Source of the DNA: Comamonas phosphati
GTDB taxonomy: Bacteria; Pseudomonadota; Gammaproteobacteria; Burkholderiales; Burkholderiaceae_C
Reading direction: 5' to 3'
DNA: 64,000 bases
Assembly (NCBI RefSeq): GCF_014637085.1
Contig: NZ_BMEU01000021.1
Location: 1-64,000 of the forward strand
Positions 1 to 9,194 of the stretch are shown piece after piece (within the stretch, counting starts at the first letter, position 1; the number at the start of each line of letters is the position of its first letter). The notes under the pieces are model-generated. The model was not told the origin of the DNA and did no database searches. It saw only the letters and a program-made list of their open reading frames with translations. A program made the position numbers and the translations under genes.

Positions 1-44
1 ACGTCAACTCTCGACGGCAGCGTCTTGCGTGTTCTGGCCATCAC

Positions 45-74
45 CCTCATCCATTGAAGCTTCGATGGATGAGG
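45..74. terminator. Inverted repeat, possible terminator
   Basis: CCTCATCCAT (45-54) and ATGGATGAGG (65-74) are perfect inverted arms around a palindromic GAAGCTTC centre. The TGA of the leftmost open frame sits at 55-57. There is no clean T tract afterwards, so this may be a terminator or a protein site. Confidence 0.4.
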
Positions 75-102
75 ATTATGGCTTTAAAAATACTATCTGA
101 AC

Positions 103-219
103 AGTATTGTGTTTAACCGGGAGAAGACACTGCTGAGGACGCCATCAAGGAGCACTATGGTTCTGCCAGAACTCCTTGCTCAGTTGGCTCTTGCGCGTAG
201 TTCCTACTTCTACCGTTGA
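103..219 (+). pseudogene. Possible IS3-family transposase remnant
   Basis: The frame ending in TGA at 217-219 reads ...LPELLAQLALARSSYFYR. The LL..L.LARSSYFY pattern is typical of the helix-turn-helix start of IS3-family OrfB transposases. Only about 20 convincing residues remain and no inverted repeats or DDE residues follow, so this would be a decayed scar next to the tph locus. A search with the translated 40 residues would settle it. The call rests on pattern memory only. Confidence 0.4.
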
Positions 220-256
220 GCTTGCGCTGCGGTAGCAGCAAGGACATCGTGGAGCA

Positions 257-1033
257 CTACAACCCCTGCGGATATAGCTTTTTTTCCAACTCATTGCGAG
301 CGCGCTTCAGCGGTATCAAAAAAGTCTCCTTGAACTCACTCATGCTGAGTCTCTCTGCCCTAACTGCAATGCTCATAGCAGCAATTGTGTTGCCTTGAGG
401 GTCGCGCACTGGCGCTGCCATAGAGCGCACCCCCAGCTCCAGCTCTCCGTCGCTGCATGACCACCCTGATTGCCGGCAAGTTTCAAGCAGACCTAGCAGC
501 TCCTCCAAGTCAGTCACCGTATGAGGGGTCAGTGCCACCCGCTCGATCATCTCTAGCCTTGCACGCGCCTCCTGTTGGGGGAGTCCTGACAACAGCATCC
601 GACCAATCGCAGAGCAGTACACCGGCAACCTAGATCCTATTCCTAGGCCCGTGCTCAAGCTGCGCCGTGCGGTCGAACGACCAATGATGATGGCATCGTC
701 CTCCAACAAAGTACCAAGCGAAGCGGATTCTCTGGTGCGCTCCGACAGTGCATCCAGTAGTGGCTGGGCCAATGCAGGCATGGGGCGCGATGACAGAAAT
801 GAATAGGCGATCAGCAGCGATTTGGGCTGCATCCAGAACAGTTTGCCGTCGCTCTCTAGATAGCCAAGCTGTACCAGTGTGCTGAGCGAACGTCTGGCGG
901 ATGCTGGCGTGGACTGCGTGAGCCTGGCTACCTCTGACAGCGTCAGCCGGGTATGCCGACGGTCAAAGCAAGTCAGTACCCCCAATCCCTTGCGCAGCGA
1001 TTCCACAAAGTTCTTGTCCTGCATAGCGATCAA
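257..1033 (-). CDS. tphR: IclR-family regulator, TphR-like
   Basis: The 258-residue protein has an N-terminal winged helix-turn-helix (about residues 8-70: VESLRKGLGVLTCFD, then SEVARLTQSTPASARRSLSTL) followed by an IclR effector-binding domain. It is transcribed away from tphC, with a 100-bp gap that holds a perfect palindrome. In known Comamonas tph loci an IclR activator of this size lies divergent to tphC and turns the operon on with terephthalate. I assign it on that order and on strong similarity of the neighbouring enzymes. Translation may begin at residue 4 (ATG ending at 1024) rather than residue 1. Confidence 0.8.
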   Translation of the reverse strand: MIAMQDKNFVESLRKGLGVLTCFDRRHTRLTLSEVARLTQSTPASARRSLSTLVQLGYLESDGKLFWMQPKSLLIAYSFLSSRPMPALAQPLLDALSERTRESASLGTLLEDDAIIIGRSTARRSLSTGLGIGSRLPVYCSAIGRMLLSGLPQQEARARLEMIERVALTPHTVTDLEELLGLLETCRQSGWSCSDGELELGVRSMAAPVRDPQGNTIAAMSIAVRAERLSMSEFKETFLIPLKRARNELEKKLYPQGL

Positions 1034-1051
1034 ATCAAGGTGTTTTCAACA

Positions 1052-1072
1052 TTTTTGCGCATAGCGCAAAAA
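1052..1072. promoter_or_regulatory. Palindromic operator between tphR and tphC
   Basis: TTTTTGCGC (1052-1060), spacer ATA, GCGCAAAAA (1064-1072): a perfect 9-bp inverted repeat in the 100-bp divergent region. IclR proteins bind such palindromes, so it is the best candidate TphR site for both promoters. This is inferred from position and symmetry. Confidence 0.65.
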
Positions 1073-1133
1073 CAGGTTTAACACAAAGTACGACATCCTC
1101 ATACTGCAGTTCCCCACACAAGAAGGAGACAAG

Positions 1134-2102
1134 ATGCGCAACGAATCCATTCGCAGACGCGAAGCATTGATCGGCATTGCCACCGCGGTTGCTTCAACAG
1201 GTAGCCTGGCTCAGTCAAATCAACCTCTCAAGATCGTCGTGCCCTTCTCGGCCGGTGGTACCGCTGATGTACTGCCGCGCCTAGTAGTCGAAAAAATCCG
1301 CGCGGACTACGCAGGTGGCGTGATCATTGAAAACAAGCCCGGGGCTGGCGGAAACATCGGTGCCGATCTAGTGTTCCGGGCACCGCCGGACGGAATGACT
1401 GTGCTGGCCTCCCCTCCGGGGCCCATCGCCATCAACCACAACCTCTATCAAAAGCTCAGCTTCGACCCGACTCGCTGGGTACCGGTGACGATTTTGGCCA
1501 CAGTGCCCAACGTCCTGGTCATCAACCCGAAGCTGCCTGTTAAGTCACTTGGCGAGTTCATCGCATACGCCAAAGCCAATCCCAAAAAAGTGACTGTGGC
1601 GACGCAAGGCGACGGCTCCACATCCCACCTGACTGCTGCCATGTTTATGCAGCTGACTGGCACTGAACTGACTGTCATCCCTTACAAGGGAACAGCCCCG
1701 GCACTGATTGACTTGATCGGCGGCAATGTGGATGTGTTTTTCGACAACATCAGCTCGTCGGCCACCTACCACCAGGCCGGCAAGGTGCGCATTCTGGCCG
1801 TTGCCGACGAGCAGCGCTCTCAAATATTGCCCCAGGTCCCCACCTTCGCCGAGCAGCAATGGCCAGCCATGCAGGCCGTGACGTTCTTTTCTGTCGTCGC
1901 CCCCCCAGGCACGAGTGCAGAAATCGCACAGAAGCTTCAGAGGCAGATGGCCCAGGCTCTGTCATCAAACGACATCCGCAAGCACTTTCAGGAACAGGGC
2001 GCCGTGCCCTGCGGCTGGGATCCCACCAAGACTGCTCAGTTCATCCGTCAGGAAACCGAGAAGTGGAAGAAGGTGCTGAAGGCCGCCAACGTCAAGCTCT
2101 AA
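1134..2102 (+). CDS. tphC: Terephthalate-binding Bug-family periplasmic protein
   Basis: This 322-residue Bug/TctC solute-binding protein starts with a twin-arginine-like export signal (IRRREALIGIATAVASTGSLAQ). It has the family loops VVPFSAGGTADVLPR near residue 40 and ENKPGAGGNIGADLV near residue 75. In Comamonas, TphC captures terephthalate in the periplasm and passes it to a TctAB-type membrane pair encoded elsewhere; no tctA/tctB is in the window. The start has a good ribosome site (AAGGAG, 8 nt upstream). tphA2 follows 15 nt downstream, so the two are co-transcribed. Confidence 0.85.
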   Translation: MRNESIRRREALIGIATAVASTGSLAQSNQPLKIVVPFSAGGTADVLPRLVVEKIRADYAGGVIIENKPGAGGNIGADLVFRAPPDGMTVLASPPGPIAINHNLYQKLSFDPTRWVPVTILATVPNVLVINPKLPVKSLGEFIAYAKANPKKVTVATQGDGSTSHLTAAMFMQLTGTELTVIPYKGTAPALIDLIGGNVDVFFDNISSSATYHQAGKVRILAVADEQRSQILPQVPTFAEQQWPAMQAVTFFSVVAPPGTSAEIAQKLQRQMAQALSSNDIRKHFQEQGAVPCGWDPTKTAQFIRQETEKWKKVLKAANVKL

Positions 2103-2117
2103 CCCTTAGGAATCAAC

Positions 2118-3359
2118 ATGCAAGAATCCATCATCCAGTGGCGTGGGGCCACTAATACGCGCGTGCCTTTTGGTATCTATACCGACACAGCCAATGCGGA
2201 TCAGGAACAGCAACGTATCTATCGCGGCGAGGTCTGGAACTACCTGTGCCTGGAATCTGAAATCCCTGAGGCGGGTGATTTCCGCACCACCTTTGTCGGT
2301 GAAACACCAATAGTTGTCGTGCGGGATGCCGACCAGGAAATCTACGCCTTCGAGAACCGCTGCGCGCATCGCGGCGCTCTCATCGCTCTGGAGAAATCGG
2401 GCCGTACGGATAGTTTCCAGTGCGTCTATCACGCCTGGAGCTACAACCGACAGGGAGATCTGACCGGCGTTGCCTTCGAGAAAGGTGTCAAGGGCCAGGG
2501 TGGCATGCCGGCCTCGTTCTGCAAAGAAGAGCATGGCCCGCGCAAGCTCCGTGTAGCTGTCTTTTGCGGTTTGGTCTTTGGCAGCTTTTCCGAGGATGTA
2601 CCCAGCATTGAGGATTACCTTGGCCCTGAGATTTGCGAGCGCATAGAGCGCGTGCTGCACAAGCCCGTAGAAGTCATCGGTCGTTTTACGCAAAAGCTGC
2701 CTAACAACTGGAAGCTCTACTTCGAGAACGTGAAGGACAGCTATCACGCCAGCCTCCTGCATATGTTCTTCACCACCTTCGAGCTGAATCGCCTCTCACA
2801 AAAAGGTGGTGTCATCGTCGACGAGTCGGGTGGCCACCATGTGAGCTATTCCATGATTGATCGCAGCGCCAAGGACGACTCGTACAAGGACCAGGCCATC
2901 CGCTCCGACAACGAGCGTTACCGGCTCAAAGATCCCAGCCTTCTAGAGGGCTTCGAGGAGTTCGAGGACGGCGTGACCCTGCAGATCCTTTCTGTGTTCC
3001 CTGGCTTTGTGCTGCAGCAGATTCAGAACAGCATCGCCGTGCGTCAGTTGTTGCCCAAGAGCATCTCCAGTTCGGAACTCAACTGGACCTATCTTGGCTA
3101 TGCAGATGACAGTGCAGAGCAGCGCAAGGTCAGACTCAAACAGGCCAACCTCATCGGCCCTGCAGGATTTATTTCCATGGAAGACGGAGCTGTCGGTGGA
3201 TTCGTGCAGCGTGGCATCGCAGGCGCTGCCAACCTTGATGCGGTCATCGAGATGGGCGGAGACCACGAAGGCTCTAGCGAGGGCCGCGCCACAGAAACCT
3301 CGGTACGCGGCTTTTGGAAGGCCTATCGCAAGCATATGGGACAGGAGATGCAAGCATGA
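2118..3359 (+). CDS. tphA2: Terephthalate 1,2-dioxygenase, large oxygenase subunit
   Basis: This Rieske non-heme iron oxygenase alpha subunit has 413 residues, the length I recall for TphA2 of Comamonas sp. E6; the sequence appears nearly identical from memory. The Rieske cluster ligands are CAHRG and CVYHAW (about residues 86-110). The mononuclear iron site is [10 protein letters not shown] (about residues 204-213, D-x2-H-x4-H). With TphA3 it converts terephthalate to the cis-dihydrodiol, using electrons from the reductase TphA1. tphA1 is missing here. A ribosome site AGGA precedes the ATG, and the 3' end overlaps tphA3 by ATGA. Confidence 0.92.
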   Translation: MQESIIQWRGATNTRVPFGIYTDTANADQEQQRIYRGEVWNYLCLESEIPEAGDFRTTFVGETPIVVVRDADQEIYAFENRCAHRGALIALEKSGRTDSFQCVYHAWSYNRQGDLTGVAFEKGVKGQGGMPASFCKEEHGPRKLRVAVFCGLVFGSFSEDVPSIEDYLGPEICERIERVLHKPVEVIGRFTQKLPNNWKLYFENVKDSYHASLLHMFFTTFELNRLSQKGGVIVDESGGHHVSYSMIDRSAKDDSYKDQAIRSDNERYRLKDPSLLEGFEEFEDGVTLQILSVFPGFVLQQIQNSIAVRQLLPKSISSSELNWTYLGYADDSAEQRKVRLKQANLIGPAGFISMEDGAVGGFVQRGIAGAANLDAVIEMGGDHEGSSEGRATETSVRGFWKAYRKHMGQEMQA

Positions 3360-3820
3360 TCAATGAAATTCAAATCGCGGCCTTCAATGCCGCTTACGCG
3401 AAGACCATAGACAGTGACGCCATGGAGCAATGGCCAACCTTCTTCACGAAGGATTGCCACTATCGCGTCACCAATGTCGACAATCATGCCGAGGGCCTGG
3501 CGGCCGGCATTGTCTGGGCGGATTCACAGGACATGCTCACCGACCGAATTTCTGCGCTGCGCGAAGCCAATATCTACGAGCGCCATCGCTATCGCCATAT
3601 TCTGGGACTGCCTTCGATCCAGTCAGGCGATGCAACACAGGCCAGTGCTTCCACGCCGTTCATGGTGCTGCGCATCATGCATACCGGGGAAACAGAGGTC
3701 TTTGCCAGCGGTGAGTACCTCGACAAATTCACCACGATCGATGGCAAGTTACGTCTGCAAGAACGCATCGCCGTTTGCGACAGCACGGTGACGGACACGC
3801 TGATGGCATTGCCGCTATGA
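3356..3820 (+). CDS. tphA3: Terephthalate 1,2-dioxygenase, small oxygenase subunit
   Basis: This 154-residue beta subunit belongs to the NTF2-like fold family of ring-hydroxylating dioxygenases; its length matches known TphA3. It supports the hexameric oxygenase made with TphA2 and has no redox centre. I chose the ATG at 3356 because it overlaps the tphA2 stop (ATGA), the usual coupled arrangement, and because MINEIQ is the family start. Its own stop overlaps the start of tphB by the same ATGA signal. The gene looks intact. Confidence 0.9.
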   Translation: MINEIQIAAFNAAYAKTIDSDAMEQWPTFFTKDCHYRVTNVDNHAEGLAAGIVWADSQDMLTDRISALREANIYERHRYRHILGLPSIQSGDATQASASTPFMVLRIMHTGETEVFASGEYLDKFTTIDGKLRLQERIAVCDSTVTDTLMALPL

Positions 3821-4089
3821 CAATAGTGCACCGTAGATTGGCTTTGGCCATCGGCGACCCCCACGGTATTGGCCCAGAAATCGCACTGAAAGCTCTTCAG
3901 CAGTTGTCTGCCACCGAAAGATCCCTGATCAAGGTCTATGGACCGTGGAGCGCTCTTGAACAAGCAGCGCAGATCTGCCAAATGGAGTCCCTTCTTCAAG
4001 ACCTCATTCATGAGGAAGCCGGCTCGCTGGCACAACCAGTGCAATGGGGAGAGATCACCCCGCAGGCAGGCCTACGCGTGCCGATCTGA
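3817..4089 (+). pseudogene. tphB: tphB, truncated after about 86 codons
   Basis: The frame begins [21 protein letters not shown], the start of the PdxA-like dihydrodiol dehydrogenase TphB, which decarboxylates and dehydrogenates the terephthalate dihydrodiol to protocatechuate. Homology ends at ITPQAGL near 4074. Four foreign codons (RVPI) and a stop follow. The intact enzyme is about 315 residues, so the metal-binding and NAD-contacting residues are gone. The gene is certainly inactive. The break joins a modification methylase fragment. Known loci continue with the rest of tphB and then tphA1, both absent. Confidence 0.9.
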
Positions 4090-4604
4090 ACGAGCTGATC
4101 GCGGGCTTTGATTACAGGGCGTGGGAGCACAAGCAGAATGAGTCCCCAAACCGTCCGGTCGAGAAGATTACACTCGTCTGCATGGGCCATGAGCCGGATT
4201 TGGCTGCTCAACTAGAGCTAGCCGCTAAGCCCTTTAGGATCGACGTTGAGGTAGTGGATATTCTGCGTGACAAGGCTGATCTGGAGTTCAAGCGCGACTC
4301 GCAGGCGAAGATCTCTATTAAGAGCGCTGAACTGGTTATCGAGAAGTTCTACCCGATGAACCTGCTGCAAAAGCTCTCGCTTCAAAAGGAGTCGGTCGAA
4401 GACTGGAAGGAGCTTGTCGAGTCGGTATTGATCGACTGGAACTACGACGGTGCAGTGCTGCAACCGATGGTAGTAGACATCCCCGGCAAGAACGACCTAG
4501 TCAAGGGCGAATACACTGTGCCCCAGGATGCGGGTACCATCCGCGTGAAGATTACCGACCTGCTTTCGGAATCTTGGGAAGGGAGCGTGAGCTATGGCGA
4601 CTAA
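4075..4604 (+). pseudogene. 3' part of a type III-like DNA modification methylase (mod)
   Basis: From about 4077 ([16 protein letters not shown]) to the TAA at 4602-4604 there is an uninterrupted frame of about 175 codons with no plausible start of its own. It looks like the C-terminal region of a type III Mod subunit, and a Res-type gene overlaps its end. The catalytic part (FxGxG and DPPY) would lie upstream and has been replaced by tphB, so it cannot methylate. An ATG at 4044 inside tphB could allow a chimeric 186-residue product, but that is probably accidental. The assignment rests on context as much as on sequence. Confidence 0.65.
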
Positions 4605-6525
4605 GCGCGCAGCCGCCAAAGCCAGTGGCAAGGGGGCGAGCAGCGCCAGCGCGTCGCTGGACTTTGCCTTCTTTCGCTTTCTGTGGCAATTCCACAAGGA
4701 CAATCGGGGAAAGCTGCGCCAGAGTTATCGTGAGCTCACGCGCAAGTACCTCGATTTCAACAACCCGGACAAGAACCCCAAAGCCTTCCTGCGCCAGCCG
4801 CAGTTTGAGGCGCTGGAAACCTACGTTTTCCTCAAGGAGTTTCTTGATAACGCCAAGGTCGAGGAGATCTTCAAGGCGTGGTACGAGCGTAGCGGGAAGT
4901 TCGAAGGCCGCAAGTTCGGCTCTTTCCTCGGTAATGCCGGGCAGGAGATGTTCCAGTTTGGTGAGTCCGATGAGCTGGAGTTGAATTCGTACAAGGTGCT
5001 GTTCGAGAAGATGCGCAAGAGCTCACGCGCCTATCCGAACTACATCTTTGCGCTAACGATGGGCACCGGCAAAACTATTCTGATGGCTACCTGCATCTTC
5101 TATGAGTTCTTGCTGGCCAACAAATTTCCGAAGGATGCGCACTATTGCCACAACGCACTGGTGTTCGCACCGGATAAGACGGTGCTGCAATCGCTCAAGG
5201 AAATCGAGTCCTTCGACCTGATGCGCGTGGTGCCACCGGAGTACGTCAATTTCCTGACTACCCATCTGCGTTTCCATTATCTCGAAGAGGCTGGTACCTC
5301 GCTGGACACGCTGGATCGCTCGCGGTTCAACATTGTCGTCTCGAACACGCAGAAGATCATCCTCAAGCGCCAACATAAGGAAAAAACGCCTGCTGCCAAG
5401 TTGTTCGCCTCGAGCGGCGAAACCCTGGCTGCCAACGGCGTTTATGCCGACGCCGCCGACCTCTACAACTTTGACCAGCCAGAGGAAGAAGGCGAACTGA
5501 CCACCAACCAGCGCTTCGAGAAGCTGCGTCGTTTGGAACAACTCGGCATCTACGTGGACGAGGCCCACCACGCCTTCGGCAAGGCGCTGGCCAAGGACAT
5601 GGGCGTCGGGGCCAAGGAAACGGACACTAGCCTGCGCACTACCATCGACATTCTGGCTGCCAGCCTGAATGCTGCGGGCACGCGCGTAGTGGCCTGCTAC
5701 AACTACACTGGCACGCCCTACGTGGGGCGCGAGGTGTTGCCAGAAGTGGTTTACGCCTACGGCCTGAAGGAGGCCATCGACAAGGGCTTCCTCAAGAAGG
5801 TAACACTGCACGGCTACGCCAACACGCGCACCGACGAGTTTGTCGACATTGCCATCGAGAACTTCCTGAAGGAGACGGACGGGCTACGACCCGAAGGGCT
5901 TTCCCCGAAGCTGGCCTTCTTTGCAGCCACCGTGGAGGAGCTGACGGAAGAGCTGAAGCCCGCCGTCGAGCGTGCGCTGCTCAAGCACGGCATCCCGACC
6001 TCGCGCATCCTGGTGAACGTGGGCGACAGCAAGATCACTACCAACGACGACATCCGCGAATTCAACCGACTCGACACCGAAGGCTCGGAAAAGCAGTTCA
6101 TCCTGCTGGTCAACAAGGGCCGCGAAGGCTGGAACTGCCGCTCGCTGTTCGGTGTGGGCCTGTTCCGCGAGCCCAAGTCCAAGGTGTTTGTGCTGCAAGC
6201 CACGATGCGCTGCCTACGCGCCATCGGCGAGGCCCAGCACACGGGCCACGTCTTCCTCTCGGGCGACAACCTCAACACGCTCAACGATGAGCTGCAGCAG
6301 AACTTCCGCATCAGCGCCGACGAGCTGCAGAAAACCGGAAAGGAAAAGGAGCGCGTGGAAGTGCGCGTGGTTGAGCCACCGGTCAAGATCAAGCTGGTGC
6401 GCGTGCGCAAGCTTTTCCAGATGCGCGAGAAGCAGCCCGTACAAGGGCAGGAACTGATATCTTGCCAAGTATGTGGAGGGTACTCGTCGAGCACGGGAGA
6501 AGCACAGGCAACGGGTATTTGTTGA
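4594..6525 (+). pseudogene. Type III-like restriction subunit (Res), 3'-truncated
   Basis: The start overlaps the mod stop by 11 nt. The frame encodes a DEAD/DEAH helicase: TMGTGKTILMA (Walker A, about residue 153), VDEAHHAFG (DEAH box, about 321), SKITTNDDIREFN and NKGREGWNCRSLF (late helicase motifs, about 470-515), and QATMRCLRA (motif VI-like). Homologous sequence stops near residue 620 (QPVQGQEL, base ~6455). The last two dozen residues (SCQVCGGYSSST...) are an out-of-frame reading of the next gene. Res proteins of this kind usually continue for 200 or more residues including a PD-(D/E)XK nuclease, which is absent. ATPase motifs are intact, but DNA cleavage is not expected. Confidence 0.75.
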
Positions 6526-7195
6526 TCTGTTTTGCGGCCCTGGACGCATCCAAGTTAAAGGCGAAACCATGACACGCCCGGGAGGTGCACAAGTCGCATG
6601 GCAGCATTCTCTCCTTGACGACGTTGGATTTACTTCCTGCTTTGTCGGTGATTTGGATGCAGAGAGGGCATCCGCTTGCGCCGAGCGGCTGCGTGCGAAA
6701 GGCGCGCCAGTTACTGCCTTTCCAGGGGCTGCGGAGAGCACTGTCGATCAAGTGCTTAATGCGATCCCAAGGAGCGCGTTGTGCTTGGCGTACCTTGATC
6801 CCTATAACCTCCAGTATCTTTCGTTCAATGTGATCGAAAAGTTGGCGAAGTTACCGCGTGTCGATTTTGCAGTTCATTTCAGCACGATGGATCTGCGGCG
6901 CAACGTTCTGATGGAATACAACCCGGAGCGTGCTCGATTTGACGCAGCAGCTCCTGGATGGCGACAGCACATCGACCCACTTGCTTTTGTGCGTGGAGAT
7001 GCTGATGAAGCATTCTTTGATTACTGGTGTGGGCTAGTACGAGGACTTGGGTTTGCGATCAGTCATCGGATGCCACTGATTCGTGATGAAGGGAATCGAC
7101 CTCTGTATCACTTGGTATTTTTCAGCCGTCATGAGCTGCCGAACAGGATCTGGGGGGATGTTGCTCAAGGGCCAAACCGGGAGTTCGATTTCTAG
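6458..7195 (+). pseudogene. tcmP: Three-Cys-motif partner protein (TcmP-like), 5'-truncated
   Basis: The frame from 6458 reads YLAKYVEGTRRA then VFVDLFCGPGRIQV, SALCLAYLDPYNLQYLSF and VHFSTMDLRRN, the landmarks of the TcmP family. These are Rossmann-like proteins resembling methyltransferases, of unknown function, that usually sit beside a three-Cys-motif protein. A TGA lies just upstream at 6455-6457, where the res fragment ends. The only in-frame start nearby is GTG at 6473, inside conserved sequence, so 30-40 N-terminal residues are missing. The partner gene is absent. A shortened product from the GTG is possible but probably not functional. Confidence 0.65.
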
Positions 7196-7494
7196 AAGAT
7201 TGCTTCTTAGAGAAGGAGGACTTTCGAGAGATCGCTTACAAGATCTCCTCACTTAGCTAAGGCATTTTGGGTTGCAAGAATGTGCGCAGCTCACTTTCTT
7301 CATCTTAAGCATGTGCAATAATCCGTGAGGAGGATCATTTCCCAAGTTGTTCAAAGACGTCCAACCTTAAACAAGGTAAAACGGGGGAATAACATGGGGA
7401 ACAGCTGGACGAAAAAATCTTCAAAGTCTTGATTTCATGAGGTTTTGAAGAGATGATTCGATAGACGCCAGCCCACCAGATTCGGAGAACCGCA
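7196..7494. other. Intergenic region between accessory and core DNA
   Basis: About 300 bp of lower GC follow the tcmP stop and precede the CBS-domain gene. I see no gene or strong terminator. It marks the right border of the mosaic accessory segment. GATTCGGAGAA just before 7495 can serve as the ribosome site of the next gene. Confidence 0.4.
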
Positions 7495-7947
7495 ATGAAA
7501 GTAAGTGACATCCTGCGCGTCAAGGGCAACACCTTGTACACGGTGTCGCCCGATGAGAGCCTGGCCGAGGCCGTGCAGGTCATGTCGGACAAGGACATAG
7601 GCTCGCTGGTCGTCATGGAGCATGGCGACGTGCTGGGCATGCTGACTTTCCGTGAAGTGATCCAGGGCTTCGTCAAGACCGGCGGCATTGCCAACATGAC
7701 CGTGCGCTCGGCCATGGACGACGCGCCCATGACCTGCACCATGGAGACCGACATGGACGAGGTGCGCCGCATGATGCTGGACCGCCATGCGCGCTACATG
7801 CCGGTGATGGACAAGCGCATGCTCATGGGCGTGATCAGCCTCTACGACGTGGCCAAGGCCGTGGTGGACAGCCAGAATTTCGAGAACCGCATGCTCAAGG
7901 CCTATATCCGCGACTGGCCCGAGGGCGAGCGCCAGGGCGCCGAATAA
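7495..7947 (+). CDS. CBS-domain protein
   Basis: The 150-residue protein consists of two tandem CBS motifs (about residues 8-65 and 75-135): [26 protein letters not shown], then [29 protein letters not shown] pairs bind adenine nucleotides and act as energy or second-messenger sensors. Free-standing ones like this often regulate partners not encoded nearby. It lies 62 nt upstream of aroC on the same strand, so the two may share a transcript, but no functional link is evident. The partner is unknown. Confidence 0.8.
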   Translation: MKVSDILRVKGNTLYTVSPDESLAEAVQVMSDKDIGSLVVMEHGDVLGMLTFREVIQGFVKTGGIANMTVRSAMDDAPMTCTMETDMDEVRRMMLDRHARYMPVMDKRMLMGVISLYDVAKAVVDSQNFENRMLKAYIRDWPEGERQGAE

Positions 7948-8009
7948 GCCGCTCCAGGGCCGTCCCTGGGCCGCGGCTGCCAGGGCCGCGCAGGCATAAT
8001 CAGTGGTCT

Positions 8010-9107
8010 ATGAGCGGCAATACCTTCGGCACTATCTTCACGGTTACCAATTTCGGTGAATCCCACGGCCCGGCCATAGGCTGTGTGATTGACGGCTGCC
8101 CTCCGGGCATGGAGTTGAGCGAGGCGGACATCCAGCGCGATCTGGACCGCCGCCGCCCCGGCACCAGCAAGTTCGTGACCCAGCGCAACGAGCCCGACGC
8201 GGTGGAAATCCTCTCGGGCGTCTATGAAGGCAAGACCACGGGCACGCCAATCGCGCTCTTGATCCGCAACACGGACCAGCGCAGCAAGGATTACTCCAAT
8301 ATCACCCAGAGCTTCAGGCCCGGCCACGCCGACTATGCCTATTTCCAGAAGTACGGCATCCGCGACCCGCGTGGCGGCGGCCGTTCCTCGGCCCGCCTGA
8401 CGGCGCCCACGGTGGCCGCCGGCGCCGTGGCCAAGAAGTGGCTCAAGGAAAAGTTCGGCACCGAATTCCGCGCCTGCATGACCCAGGTGGGCGAGCTCGC
8501 CATTGCGTTCGAGAGCTGGGAGCATGTGCCGCACAACCCCTTCTTCGCGCCCGTGGCCGACGTGAGCCGCTACGAGGAATACATGGAGCAGCTGCGCAAG
8601 TCGGGCGACTCCTGCGGCGCCGCGTTGCGCGTGAATGCCAGCAACATGCCCGTGGGCCTGGGCCAGCCGCTGTACGACCGTCTCGACGCCGATATCGCCT
8701 ACGCCATGATGGGCCTGAATGCCGTCAAGGCCGTGGAGATCGGCGCCGGCTTCGACAGCGTGGCCCAGCGCGGCACCACGCACGGCGACTCGCTGAGCCC
8801 CGAGGGCTTTCGCAGCAACAACGCGGGCGGCATCGTCGGCGGCATCAGCACGGGCCAGGACCTGGAAGTGCGCATCGCCGTCAAGCCCACCAGCTCCATC
8901 ATCACGCCGCGCGAATCCATAGACGTCCACGGCCACAGCACCGAAGTCATCACCAAGGGGCGCCACGACCCCTGCGTGGGCATCCGCGCCGCGCCCATCG
9001 CCGAAGCGCTGCTGGCCCTGGTGGTCATGGACCATGCCCTGCGCCACCGGGCCCAGTGCGGCGACGTGGATTCGGGCCTGGCGCCGATCCCGGCATCGGC
9101 AGCCTGA
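8010..9107 (+). CDS. aroC: Chorismate synthase
   Basis: It makes chorismate from 5-enolpyruvylshikimate-3-phosphate with reduced FMN, the last shared step of aromatic amino acid synthesis. The 365 residues match family length. Signatures include [20 protein letters not shown] at the start, [21 protein letters not shown] near 127-147, and [19 protein letters not shown] (flavin/phosphate contacts) near 255. It is followed at once by a strong terminator. It is a standard core gene and looks intact. Confidence 0.97.
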   Translation: MSGNTFGTIFTVTNFGESHGPAIGCVIDGCPPGMELSEADIQRDLDRRRPGTSKFVTQRNEPDAVEILSGVYEGKTTGTPIALLIRNTDQRSKDYSNITQSFRPGHADYAYFQKYGIRDPRGGGRSSARLTAPTVAAGAVAKKWLKEKFGTEFRACMTQVGELAIAFESWEHVPHNPFFAPVADVSRYEEYMEQLRKSGDSCGAALRVNASNMPVGLGQPLYDRLDADIAYAMMGLNAVKAVEIGAGFDSVAQRGTTHGDSLSPEGFRSNNAGGIVGGISTGQDLEVRIAVKPTSSIITPRESIDVHGHSTEVITKGRHDPCVGIRAAPIAEALLALVVMDHALRHRAQCGDVDSGLAPIPASAA

Positions 9108-9130
9108 GGCGATACGTGCCAGTCCAAAGA

Positions 9131-9159
9131 AAAAGCCGCTCGAGTAGAGCGGCTTTTTT
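9131..9159 (+). terminator. Terminator after aroC
   Basis: AAGCCGCTC and GAGCGGCTT pair around a 5-nt loop and are followed by six T. The symmetric A run makes it usable from the nrdR side as well. Confidence 0.9.
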
Positions 9160-9194
9160 ACATTGAGAAGCGGGTATTCAATGGGCGCAGCCGC

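Larger units (their letters stand above)
1..256. other. Left-edge intergenic region with decayed DNA
   Basis: No intact gene is visible. Bases 1-57 are open in frame 1 and end in TGA, so they could be the last 18 codons of a gene that begins outside the window; I do not recognise the peptide. A hairpin spans the stop codon. Further right is a short peptide resembling the start of an IS3-type transposase, listed separately. Confidence 0.4.

Noticed and set aside
7902-9047. 381-residue minus-strand frame over aroC
   Set aside because: Antisense shadow of a clearly identified chorismate synthase.
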